Of a stretch of 28,568 nucleotides of DNA, positions 17,501-24,828 are shown piece by piece; position 1 is the stretch's first letter, and every line of letters starts with the position of its first letter. Below the pieces are notes generated by a model, which saw only the letters and a program-made list of their open reading frames with translations, ran no database searches and was not told the origin of the DNA. This DNA is from a virus, in IMG/VR virus record IMGVR_UViG_3300047457_000176, positions 1-28,568 of that record. One strand, 5' to 3'. Both the position numbers and the translations under genes were made by a program.

Positions 17501-20219
17501 AGAATCCAGCATACTCTACAGAAACATAACAACGTCAACAGGTCAGGACGCAATCAAGAGGGCCATCTTGGTCGATACCTTCAACGGTCACTCAATTGGA
17601 GATGTGTTGAATCCAGATTACAGGTGTTCGGTCGATGTCGAGCATGGAGAAATGAAACCAGCATTCGATTCACATGCTTATAGCATGGAATACATTGGGA
17701 ATGATCCAGGATTGACTCTCACCATAGACAACATCCTGTGCGAGACATATACTCGTTATTCAACTCCAGTTGTGGAACAGAGTAAGTCTAGTTCCAAGAC
17801 ACAAGTGAATCCATTTGGATTCCCAAATTGGGTTGGTAATATGTTCTTACGTCCCCACGGAGATTTCTGGTTTGATAGGGACTTTAGACCAGTTGTTAAG
17901 CGAAATGATGATGGGATGAATGATGCTTGGTTGACTGGAAATGTCGATGGTCTCAATGGGCATGGAACCCAATGGAACGATTGGGAAAGCCTATGGACGG
18001 GTATATCCACCGAACTTACCGATGCCGAGAGCAGAAAGAATGCAAAATTCTTCGCACAGAGTAGAGAGAAATCAAACGTGGATGCCATTGATAAGAAGTT
18101 CTACAACAAGGGCATCTCAAGAGAGACCGATCTTGCAGATTCAGTCGATAGGCTATACGCATCGGATTTCCGTAAGAAAGACTACTACTACAATGTGTCC
18201 ACCGATACCGTCATAAATGGCAGTGTTGTACCATATATGCGCGATCAGGTGATCATTTTCAATGCAGCAAACATGAAGCCAGGAACACAGGTCCATGTGT
18301 TTGTTGACAATGTTAATATGAATGATTTGTGCTATCGTGTATCCATAGAATCCAGCGGAGCATCTGGAGGCACAGTGTATCTTCTCGGATCCTGCGGTGC
18401 TTCTGGTGCTGGTCCGTTTATGACAGATCAGTTCAATGGATCTCTGACAAATGTGGTTGTCAACATACCACGCGGATTGTTTGAGGTTGGAGAAAAGGTA
18501 ATACGGGTAATAGATGATCCAAACAACAACCTTGAAAATGCAACAACTGTTGCGGAAGGCGTTTTCTACTGTAATGGAATCAAGAATCAGAATCTTCTTG
18601 ATGTTCAATCTGTACGTCCACTTGAGGTGAGGAAGCAAACTCCAAATAGCAACAAGGTTGTATCAACTCCGCTGTTCAGGCGAAAGAACATAAACACCAT
18701 AAAGTACAATAACTGGATCGATCCGATGGCTCAGACCTTTGAGGTGAGAGATGATTTGTATCCAAATGGATTCTTCGCGGAAAGTGTTGATCTATACATC
18801 GCAATGGCAGACGATGAACTACCAATAACACTACAGATATGCCCTGTGGTCAATGGAGTCCCAAATACCTCCATTGCCCTCCCGTTCAGTACTGTTGTCA
18901 AGACTCCAAGCCAACTAAGCGTGGATTCTACAACTCCAACTGCAACCACATTTAAGTTCTCCACTCCTGTATTCCTATCACCAGGTGAATATGCAATAAC
19001 CCTGCATACAAACAGCACCCTGTACTCTGTCTATACAGCAACTATAGGAGAAAAAGATCTAACCACGGACGAAAGAATATCCGCCACCCTATCAACGGGA
19101 TCTCTGTTCAAGTCTCAAAATAACTCAGAGAGTGTTGGGGAGAACAATACGGATTTGATGTTCAAGTTGTATAGATGTGCTTTCCCAAATCAAACCGCAA
19201 CAAGGACTCTATCTATTCGAACATTGGCTGAGGAAGATGCCGACGCTATCACGAATATTTCCACCATTCAACCAAATCTTTTCGTGTTCACCCCCGATGA
19301 AGTGACTATCTCTGGATCTTTGGAAGCGGGTTCTCCTGCAAAGATTTATTCCTTTACCAATAGTAGAAATATTCATCTGAGCAATGCAATATCTCAACTT
19401 GATGATTCAACTCCAGTTGAACTTGATCTCGTCGTCAAAAACAACAGCAGCGGCATCAATACTTTCATGATTGATATGGATAAAACCAATGTTGTCGCTG
19501 CATCCTATCTGATAACCACTGGTCCGACCATAGAGGTCGAGGCTAATCCGAATGCATTCAGACCAAAAAGAAGCCGAGTGAAGCGCGGTGGATTTGGAAT
19601 ATTCGGATTGGTTTTTGGTGCTATTCTTGGATTCGCCACATTCGGTGTTGGTGCTGCTATTGCGGGCGCGGCCATTGCTGGAACTGGTGTTGCGACTGCA
19701 ATCGGCACGGTCGGCGGCGGTGCTATCGGCTACGGTCTGACCAGCAGAGGAAGAAGGAAGTGGACCTATGGTAAGAGACTTCTAATTCCACAATACATCA
19801 GCAATCCAATTGAAGACGATCCAGTAGCCAACAGACCTGGGGATGAGACTGCTAGGTACATAACAAGGTATGTTACAATACCAAATGGAGTTACCGCTAA
19901 GGAACTTAAGGTCTATTTCGATGGAAATATTCCAGATGGTACCTTTGTCGAGGCACATGCCAAGACATACGACACCACTCAATTGTCTGAGAATCCAGAT
20001 GTTCAAGTCTACAGAAAGATGACATTGCAGCCAGCCAATCTGTTTCAATCCGAATCCATATCCAACTTCTCGAATAATGACTATGACTTCAAGGAATCTT
20101 TCTACTCATTGGTCGCCCCGAACAACTTCAACACGTTTGTAGTGAAGTTGTGCATGTATAGCAACAACAAGGCCAAGGTTCCAACAATCAAGAATCTGAA
20201 AGTGGTGGCAATATCATGA
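14535..20219 (+). CDS. Giant virion structural protein, DUF4815-type, with a glycine-zipper insert
   Basis: At 1894 residues this is the largest product. The N-terminus carries the DUF4815-type opening: PYYDDFNEDKKFLRMLFRPG, YAVQSRELTQLQTILQNQ, then FKDGSVIIGG. Further typical blocks are SGQRDSIYQLARLYVKP and a YKYFEHSGYGPF stretch near residues 770-810, an NAVDYRPVE segment near 840, and, in the last quarter, NWIDPMAQTFEVRDDLYPNG followed by a jelly-roll-like FSTPVFLSPGEYAITL. This family is found as a large baseplate-periphery or fibre-base protein in T4-like phages; it may take the place of gp9, gp10 and gp11, which are not seen here. An Ala/Gly-rich hydrophobic stretch at about 1685-1735 is flanked by basic clusters. 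AGGAG lies 9 bases before the ATG. Confidence 0.82.
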   Translation: MPSYDSELFNVSPYYDDFNEDKKFLRMLFRPGYAVQSRELTQLQTILQNQIGKFGDHIFKDGSVIIGGQITTQTLNFVRLVPQSSQTTQTPVAKTITAEDVVGYNIIQRDGGSTGNVVAKAKVVDLLPAHSGADNYAVAVISYMSGNEFTAGATVEFDTPNLLYTNISPSSNSVPHKGNCQTVAVAEGIFYVNGFFVRTNNQLQPAYTISVDDIREFSDPTGSMGFSVKSVIVTDRDDYTLRDPANGSYNYNAPGSHRYRIDLELAFTGVSDQPDFFELVRYSSGEVIRKFDQTQYPELVKLFAQRTYDQSGNYVVKPFSVTMKEKDSTNLVAEIGTGKAYVYGHEYESAFKDQVEVPKARDTVIYENVFAGNKFENYVIGKYKTHPNQTNQYFTDSTPLFEQYTETIGNQDPSSTAIQVYGTTGGPIGVTAYLSYGFSGAVFNALMHRLEFVSANSSDSFKASEGNTGIEVKAFISNMLVRREPTSTSQNTLLNLYAINPLNGQSKRVLFDLTTLRDFGGTNSLLPKFNNFNGQRLIYPLNGSSSTTLIKEVEDLSYVHTVCRSFFHQSGVPQVVPASVQPQNADSFRWCIRGGTVPTTQVNLSEDDEYYLVYTATLGTGGQNPANVPQNGFVRRIYGVGNAPAPRTESGTLISYPTAKIVDAGNGLQITTPLESGQYTVIGRVKANNTDINQDTTGEIRTKSLVGITAETLTSTSETNRRTVFTGSSGGDPYSMYFRLNKADVYKIDSIVGATGTDISYKFEFDSGQRDSIYQLARLYVKPKYVQDFIGSYNFTVSYKYFEHSGYGPFVAESYKNSGISYENIPVFVDPNSGRSINLANAVDYRPVETIVGYRQRGGTQFSLNPTFNDNVPIFEYRGGFVPLNNSVVSTNESYLPRIDKLVVSKNIAADGETTTLRRIPGIPSDVPQIPEDLNESMTLSILSIPAYTHNPEDVKIQSVANNRFSMKDISNMSKRVDDIEQHVILSDIESSILYRNITTSTGQDAIKRAILVDTFNGHSIGDVLNPDYRCSVDVEHGEMKPAFDSHAYSMEYIGNDPGLTLTIDNILCETYTRYSTPVVEQSKSSSKTQVNPFGFPNWVGNMFLRPHGDFWFDRDFRPVVKRNDDGMNDAWLTGNVDGLNGHGTQWNDWESLWTGISTELTDAESRKNAKFFAQSREKSNVDAIDKKFYNKGISRETDLADSVDRLYASDFRKKDYYYNVSTDTVINGSVVPYMRDQVIIFNAANMKPGTQVHVFVDNVNMNDLCYRVSIESSGASGGTVYLLGSCGASGAGPFMTDQFNGSLTNVVVNIPRGLFEVGEKVIRVIDDPNNNLENATTVAEGVFYCNGIKNQNLLDVQSVRPLEVRKQTPNSNKVVSTPLFRRKNINTIKYNNWIDPMAQTFEVRDDLYPNGFFAESVDLYIAMADDELPITLQICPVVNGVPNTSIALPFSTVVKTPSQLSVDSTTPTATTFKFSTPVFLSPGEYAITLHTNSTLYSVYTATIGEKDLTTDERISATLSTGSLFKSQNNSESVGENNTDLMFKLYRCAFPNQTATRTLSIRTLAEEDADAITNISTIQPNLFVFTPDEVTISGSLEAGSPAKIYSFTNSRNIHLSNAISQLDDSTPVELDLVVKNNSSGINTFMIDMDKTNVVAASYLITTGPTIEVEANPNAFRPKRSRVKRGGFGIFGLVFGAILGFATFGVGAAIAGAAIAGTGVATAIGTVGGGAIGYGLTSRGRRKWTYGKRLLIPQYISNPIEDDPVANRPGDETARYITRYVTIPNGVTAKELKVYFDGNIPDGTFVEAHAKTYDTTQLSENPDVQVYRKMTLQPANLFQSESISNFSNNDYDFKESFYSLVAPNNFNTFVVKLCMYSNNKAKVPTIKNLKVVAIS

Positions 20220-20386
20220 GAGATTATTCCAGGGATAGATCTTCTGGAGCATTGATAATAAACAATCCAGAGAAGGAAAAAGAGATTCTATTTCGCAGAA
20301 ACGTGGATAGTGAAATCAAGGCTCTGAAAGAAGAGATAAATACACTTAAGAAGAAGATGGACGAACTACTAGCAACGAGAAACTGA
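20216..20386 (+). CDS. Small coiled-coil protein, 56 residues
   Basis: The ATG overlaps the stop of the giant gene (ATGA), and the frame ends with TGA one base before the fibre gene ATG. The product opens MRDYSRDRSSGALIINNPEK and continues into a charged helix with heptad spacing: IKALKEEINTLKKKMDELL at residues 34-52. It is most likely a short coiled-coil assembly factor or connector between baseplate and fibre; T4 uses separate small chaperones such as gp57A and gp38, to which it shows no recognisable similarity. Its tight fit between two genes with both edges shared is the main support for expression. Confidence 0.75.
   Translation: MRDYSRDRSSGALIINNPEKEKEILFRRNVDSEIKALKEEINTLKKKMDELLATRN
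20335..20342 (+). promoter_or_regulatory. Late promoter candidate, GATAAATA, before the fibre genes
   Basis: The octamer lies in the end of the 56-residue gene, 45 bases before the fibre ATG at 20388, the same sequence as at 7315. It would let the fibre block be transcribed separately from the baseplate block. Because it is in coding sequence (codons for E-I-N-T), chance cannot be excluded. Confidence 0.45.
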
Positions 20387-20387
20387 G

Positions 20388-23003
20388 ATGCCAACAGGTC
20401 CAGCAAATAGCAACTATCAAATTCCGACACTAACGCTATCTGATACTTTCTACGAGTGGTATAGCCTCACAAACAATGAGGTTATCGATAAACTCAACAG
20501 AATGAAGGTCTATCAGATAGCGGGTGCTTCTGGAATATCTGCAAGTCAGGGTAATGACGGCATCGCTACCGTGTCCTTGGACACCATCATTCCTGGAGAT
20601 CATACATTCACAGGGAACATCACTTTTGATGGAAGTGTTACTACGGTAAACACAAATCTCATCACAATAGATGACTACAATCTTGTTCTCGGAGCAGTAA
20701 ATTCAAGCGGCGGAACTGGTGGAACCTCGGATACTATAATCACCAACTCGGGTGGCGGTGGTATCATAATCGCAGGTGCTTGCGGAGACAAGTATCTTCT
20801 TTGGAAGGCTTTTGATGGTGGAAAAACCTATTCTGCATGGAGGATAAGCGACAGCCTTGCCTTCGCTGGAGATGCAAGGCTTTATTCTGGAAACAACAAG
20901 TTCGTGCTCAGTGAAGGTGATGACAGCACACCAGCATCAAAGGTGATGATCACCACGCATAGCACAGGTTTAACAGTCGATGTTGAAACATATTTCGACT
21001 CTCCAGGAAAAACATATGGTGCCATTAGTTTTCTGAGTGATGGATCATCAAGGATGATAAACTCATCCATGATCAAGAGATTTGATGGAATAACGATGGC
21101 ATTTAGTTTTGGATCCGTTGTTCGTCACGATGTAAGCACCAATGGTCTAACCCTTGCTCTTGCAAACAATGGGATAAATGCAGAGTCACTTGGAATAGTG
21201 GTTGGGTCAAATGGGACAGCAGAAACAGTCGATGTCTGCACCATAGGATATGTCGGTGGGAACTTCTCAAGTGCAATAGATTCCCTTGATGCAGCAACGT
21301 CCCTTGGAACTGGTGAGTTCTATTTCCTTTCAAGCAATGAGGCTGGAAAGATAACCAAGACTGCTCCATCGGCAACAGGAACCATTAGAAAGCCAATACT
21401 ATACGCTCTCGGTGGTGACAAGGCCATGGTGATGAACTATGTCGGCAACAAGAATGTCGATATAGACACTTTGTATTCCAAGTTGAATGCATCAACAGTC
21501 ATCATAAAGCATAGTCCAAACTATTTCTCGGTTGGAGATGTGGTTAGATTTGATGCAGGAACAACATCGGCATCATTCCCAATAGGAACATATGAGAAGG
21601 CTTCAAATCAAAGTTCAGAGGAAGCCGAAGCATTGGGAATCGTATCCAAGATAAACTATGGCGGAAACTCTGCGGCGTCCTTGATGACGATATCTGGATA
21701 TGTCGATCTATCTCTTTCTGGACTGACATTTGTGCCAGGAGCAGTGTATTTCTTGGGCAATGATAATGGAACATTGACCGATACACCACCTATAACAGTC
21801 AATACGGTTAGAAAGCCGATGTTGGTTGCAATAAGCCCGACAACTGGAATTGTTCAAAACTATGTCGGCCTCGTAATCGATTCCGATAGAAGTTCTGGAA
21901 GTAATATTGCTTCCATGCCAATCACTTCAACTGGCTTCAGGAACAAGTTGATAAATGGCAACTTCGATTTCTGGCAAAGAGGAACCACGTTCTCGTATAG
22001 AAATCCGACCACAGAACCAGATAGGTACAATGCAGACAGATGGAAACTCGTCAATAGTGGTGGAACCACCGCTGATAGACTAGGAATATCAATCAACAGA
22101 TATCCACTTGGTCTTGGTGATTTGGATGATTCATCTGTATATTCAAAGTATGCTCTTGAGATGAGCATAGGAACTGGTGGATATACGGCAGATAGCAAAA
22201 CATATCTCTTTCAAAGAGTAGAGGGTATTGAGAATCTTCCAAGAGGATTTGCCACGATTTCCTTCTATGCAAGGTCCACGAAACCAAATGTAAAATTGGG
22301 AGTATCGTTTAGACGTGATTTTGCGGGGGGAACGGCCCCAGACCATACAACAACTGGTGTGGAGAAGAACTCGCAAAAGGATGCTGGTGCTGTGATAAAT
22401 CTCACATCATCTTGGCAAAGATTCAGTCATACCTTCCAACTACCAGAATGTGATGGTGGACAACTTGGAACTGCTGGAAATGACGGTCCAGAGATACGAT
22501 TCTTCATCCGAGCGGGTGCGAACTCTGTTTCTGGAAATACTGGAGATGTAGCAGAAGCAATCAATCCAGTCTATGTCGGAACAAGCAACTACTCAATATA
22601 TCTTGCACAGGTCCAGTTTGAGTCTGGTAGCGGTGTAACCCCGTTTGAGATAGTGGACAAGACAAGTGAATTCATCAAATGTCAAAGATACTACCAGACA
22701 AATTCCGGTGGTACGACTTTTGAAAAACCATTCAGAGCGTATACGGATGGGTCATTTGGTGGTGTTTCAAGTACATTCAATCAGGACGTATTCTACGTTC
22801 CAGGAGGAAACATGTTGAGCGTCAGATTCCCCGTACCGATGAGGAAACCAGTTTATACTTTGAATGTAAAAAACCATGATGCAGCCTTTACCAGCCGTTT
22901 CAACACTCCAGCAATTCATTCATATGGATTCTGGGCATCACGGCAAAGTACAAATATTGCACAAGAGCAGTTTGTATATTACGAAGCAGATGCGGAACTA
23001 TAA
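20388..23003 (+). CDS. Tail fibre protein with duplicated module and C-terminal adhesin-like domain
   Basis: This 871-residue protein has several fibre signatures. Near residues 75-110 a DHTFTGNITFDGSVTTVNT...DDYNLVLG unit matches the beta-prism repeats common in fibres of T4-like marine phages. Residues 241-353 and 381-494 are two copies of a roughly 113-residue module (GdVVR-D ... AE-LGIV ... IRKP-L-A ... NYVG). From about residue 517 a new domain starts with FRNKLINGNFDFWQRG and a DRYNADRW motif, a jelly-roll carbohydrate-binding type seen at the ends of many phage fibres, followed by FISFYARS-like strands and a C-terminal tip from about 760. It probably recognises the host surface. It starts one base after the small coiled-coil gene with only a weak GAG upstream. 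Confidence 0.85.
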   Translation: MPTGPANSNYQIPTLTLSDTFYEWYSLTNNEVIDKLNRMKVYQIAGASGISASQGNDGIATVSLDTIIPGDHTFTGNITFDGSVTTVNTNLITIDDYNLVLGAVNSSGGTGGTSDTIITNSGGGGIIIAGACGDKYLLWKAFDGGKTYSAWRISDSLAFAGDARLYSGNNKFVLSEGDDSTPASKVMITTHSTGLTVDVETYFDSPGKTYGAISFLSDGSSRMINSSMIKRFDGITMAFSFGSVVRHDVSTNGLTLALANNGINAESLGIVVGSNGTAETVDVCTIGYVGGNFSSAIDSLDAATSLGTGEFYFLSSNEAGKITKTAPSATGTIRKPILYALGGDKAMVMNYVGNKNVDIDTLYSKLNASTVIIKHSPNYFSVGDVVRFDAGTTSASFPIGTYEKASNQSSEEAEALGIVSKINYGGNSAASLMTISGYVDLSLSGLTFVPGAVYFLGNDNGTLTDTPPITVNTVRKPMLVAISPTTGIVQNYVGLVIDSDRSSGSNIASMPITSTGFRNKLINGNFDFWQRGTTFSYRNPTTEPDRYNADRWKLVNSGGTTADRLGISINRYPLGLGDLDDSSVYSKYALEMSIGTGGYTADSKTYLFQRVEGIENLPRGFATISFYARSTKPNVKLGVSFRRDFAGGTAPDHTTTGVEKNSQKDAGAVINLTSSWQRFSHTFQLPECDGGQLGTAGNDGPEIRFFIRAGANSVSGNTGDVAEAINPVYVGTSNYSIYLAQVQFESGSGVTPFEIVDKTSEFIKCQRYYQTNSGGTTFEKPFRAYTDGSFGGVSSTFNQDVFYVPGGNMLSVRFPVPMRKPVYTLNVKNHDAAFTSRFNTPAIHSYGFWASRQSTNIAQEQFVYYEADAEL
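21108..21446 (+). repeat. Fibre module copy A (protein-level repeat)
   Basis: This encodes residues 241-353 of the fibre protein. It shares with copy B the anchors VVR-D, AE-LGIV, GYV, YFL, IRKP and NYVG in the same order and spacing. The likeness is in protein, not DNA, so it is an old duplication. Confidence 0.65.
21531..21869 (+). repeat. Fibre module copy B (protein-level repeat)
   Basis: This encodes residues 382-494 of the fibre protein. Its anchors are GDVVRFD, EAEALGIV, ISGYVDLS, YFLGNDNG-LT, VRKPML and NYVG. Confidence 0.65.
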
Positions 23004-23015
23004 AAGAGGATTACG

Positions 23016-24818
23016 ATGGGAACAAGTGCATTCGATCCAGTAGCGTTAGCAGATACTAGATCCGTAAAAAATAAAATTACAAGTCCTGGAATTACAGGCG
23101 ATGTTTTAGTAGTTGGTGATGTTATTCGATGGGATCCCGCAACGGATCTATATGTACTCGCAAAGGCCAACAACAGCGCAAACTCAAACTTTGTGGGTGT
23201 TGTTGAATCCATAGATGCCAACGGATTCACCATAGTTTACTCTGGAGAGATATCTCTTCCCGATTCGCTTATGTCAACCATAAGTGGCTCAAGCGGTTCC
23301 TATATTCTATATCTTTCAGATACTAATGCTGGAAAGTTGACCACCACTGCACCATCTGCACCAGGTAGCGTCATCAAGCCAGTTGTGATCATCTCAGGAA
23401 CAACCGAGGATATTCAGGATACCATCGATGGTGTTGTCGTCAATACCGCTGGAGATGCCATTCTTGGTGACTCGTCGGTTGACTTGAGTGAAATACAGCC
23501 TGTTGGATCAATACTTGCATTTGCGGGAAGAACAGCCGATATTCCAGTTGGCTGGGACATCTGTGACGGTGGATTCCTTGGAGTCACCGCATATTCAGAT
23601 CTTTTTGCTGCTCTTGATGATGGAAAACTATATGGGTTTATTCAGGGTGCCACACTTGAAGGGATAACCAGCAGCGGTGGCGCGATTCTGACATCACAAA
23701 ACATAGTTGGTATTACCTTGAGCATTGCAAAGAGTGGTGGAAATTCCATTGTTGGAACTATTCTATCTGGAACACCAAATGGCAATGTCATATCCAATGT
23801 CAGCATCTATATTGATCCAATCTCCGATGGAGAACAGCACAATCTTCAGTTGGACAATAATGATATTGCAAGACCTACAGGTGATTTTCTTCTATACACG
23901 GTAAAGTCACCAGTTAAAACTCACTTCAAGAAACCAGACTTGAGGGCAAGATTCATAGTTGGTGATTCAAGGGGATTCTCTGGAACCGAAATATCTGGAT
24001 TCAACACATATAAAATCGGTTTGTATGGTGGTGAGGAAGAACATACACTCACCACGGATGAGATGCCAATTCACGGTCATGGTGTGACATTTACCCAACC
24101 GACAGTCTCAGGAAACATCGGAGTAACATTCAACCTATCCACAAATCAAGAAGCATCCCACATACACCCAAATATGAAGATTTTGCCTGGTAAAGGATTT
24201 GTCAGCGGTACCAACGATGTTTATGTGAATTCAAGTGCCAACCTCACAACCATGCCCCCCGCTGGCGCACACTCACACACGATATCTGGAACCATAACCA
24301 TAAATCAAGCAAACTTTGCACAGAGCATCAGCGGTCAAGCATTGAATGCTGGTCTTGGAGCAGCGCACAATAATGTTCCACAGCACATGGTGGCAATATG
24401 GATTATAAAGACCAGAAAGGACTCTGTTGCCAAGTTGTTCCGCCTCGGCCCATCTGGTGGTGGAGCAATCATAGCAAAGAATACGGCTAAGAGATGGGCC
24501 AGAATGTCAACGCCTGGGGCTGGATGCACAATTGACGCATCATACGGAATCTGGGGAGTTACAAGGATCGGAAATGGAAACTATGAGTTCACACACGATC
24601 TTCTATCCGAACTTGGAACCGCCGATCAGAACAAATACATAGTTGAGGCAACTGTGGTAAAGAGTGGATCTGGAGCGACACAGATGTTCGTTGCAAATCC
24701 ATATAACCTTGGTGGAGTGACATTCGGTGTTCGTATCTACGATATAATGGGTGCCACATTTAGCGATAATTTCCAATATCTTGGTCTTTCTGTCTATGGC
24801 GGCGGAACTGCACTATAA
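23016..24818 (+). CDS. Short tail fibre or collar-domain protein, gp12-like
   Basis: This 600-residue protein has three parts. Residues about 32-145 are a third copy of the module in the preceding fibre. From about 162, VGSILAFAGRTADIPVGWDI-CDG is a phage tail collar domain. It is followed by RARFIVGDSRGFSG near 309 and EEHTLTTDEMPIHGHG near 340, with HSHTISG near 425 and NVPQHMVAIWIIKT ending near 464. The H-x-H pairs match the metal-binding histidines at the tip of T4 gp12, which binds lipopolysaccharide. Residues about 465-600 form an extra C-terminal domain not present in gp12. An AGAGGA site lies about 7 bases before the ATG, 12 bases after the previous stop. Confidence 0.85.
   Translation: MGTSAFDPVALADTRSVKNKITSPGITGDVLVVGDVIRWDPATDLYVLAKANNSANSNFVGVVESIDANGFTIVYSGEISLPDSLMSTISGSSGSYILYLSDTNAGKLTTTAPSAPGSVIKPVVIISGTTEDIQDTIDGVVVNTAGDAILGDSSVDLSEIQPVGSILAFAGRTADIPVGWDICDGGFLGVTAYSDLFAALDDGKLYGFIQGATLEGITSSGGAILTSQNIVGITLSIAKSGGNSIVGTILSGTPNGNVISNVSIYIDPISDGEQHNLQLDNNDIARPTGDFLLYTVKSPVKTHFKKPDLRARFIVGDSRGFSGTEISGFNTYKIGLYGGEEEHTLTTDEMPIHGHGVTFTQPTVSGNIGVTFNLSTNQEASHIHPNMKILPGKGFVSGTNDVYVNSSANLTTMPPAGAHSHTISGTITINQANFAQSISGQALNAGLGAAHNNVPQHMVAIWIIKTRKDSVAKLFRLGPSGGGAIIAKNTAKRWARMSTPGAGCTIDASYGIWGVTRIGNGNYEFTHDLLSELGTADQNKYIVEATVVKSGSGATQMFVANPYNLGGVTFGVRIYDIMGATFSDNFQYLGLSVYGGGTAL
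23109..23450 (+). repeat. Fibre module copy C in the collar protein (protein-level repeat)
   Basis: This encodes residues 32-145 of the collar protein: GDVIRWD, KANNSAN, GVVESI, IVYSGEI, YILYLSDTNAGKLTTTAPSA and IKPVV align with copies A and B of the upstream gene. Confidence 0.6.
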
Positions 24819-24828
24819 GGGAGCATGA

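Noticed and set aside
17756-18088. Long open frame on the minus strand opposite the giant gene, and similar antisense frames at 1800-2147, 18153-18638 and 26554-26943
   Set aside because: They lie wholly opposite well-supported plus-strand genes, have low-complexity or shadow-like composition, no ribosome-binding sites and no recognisable family.
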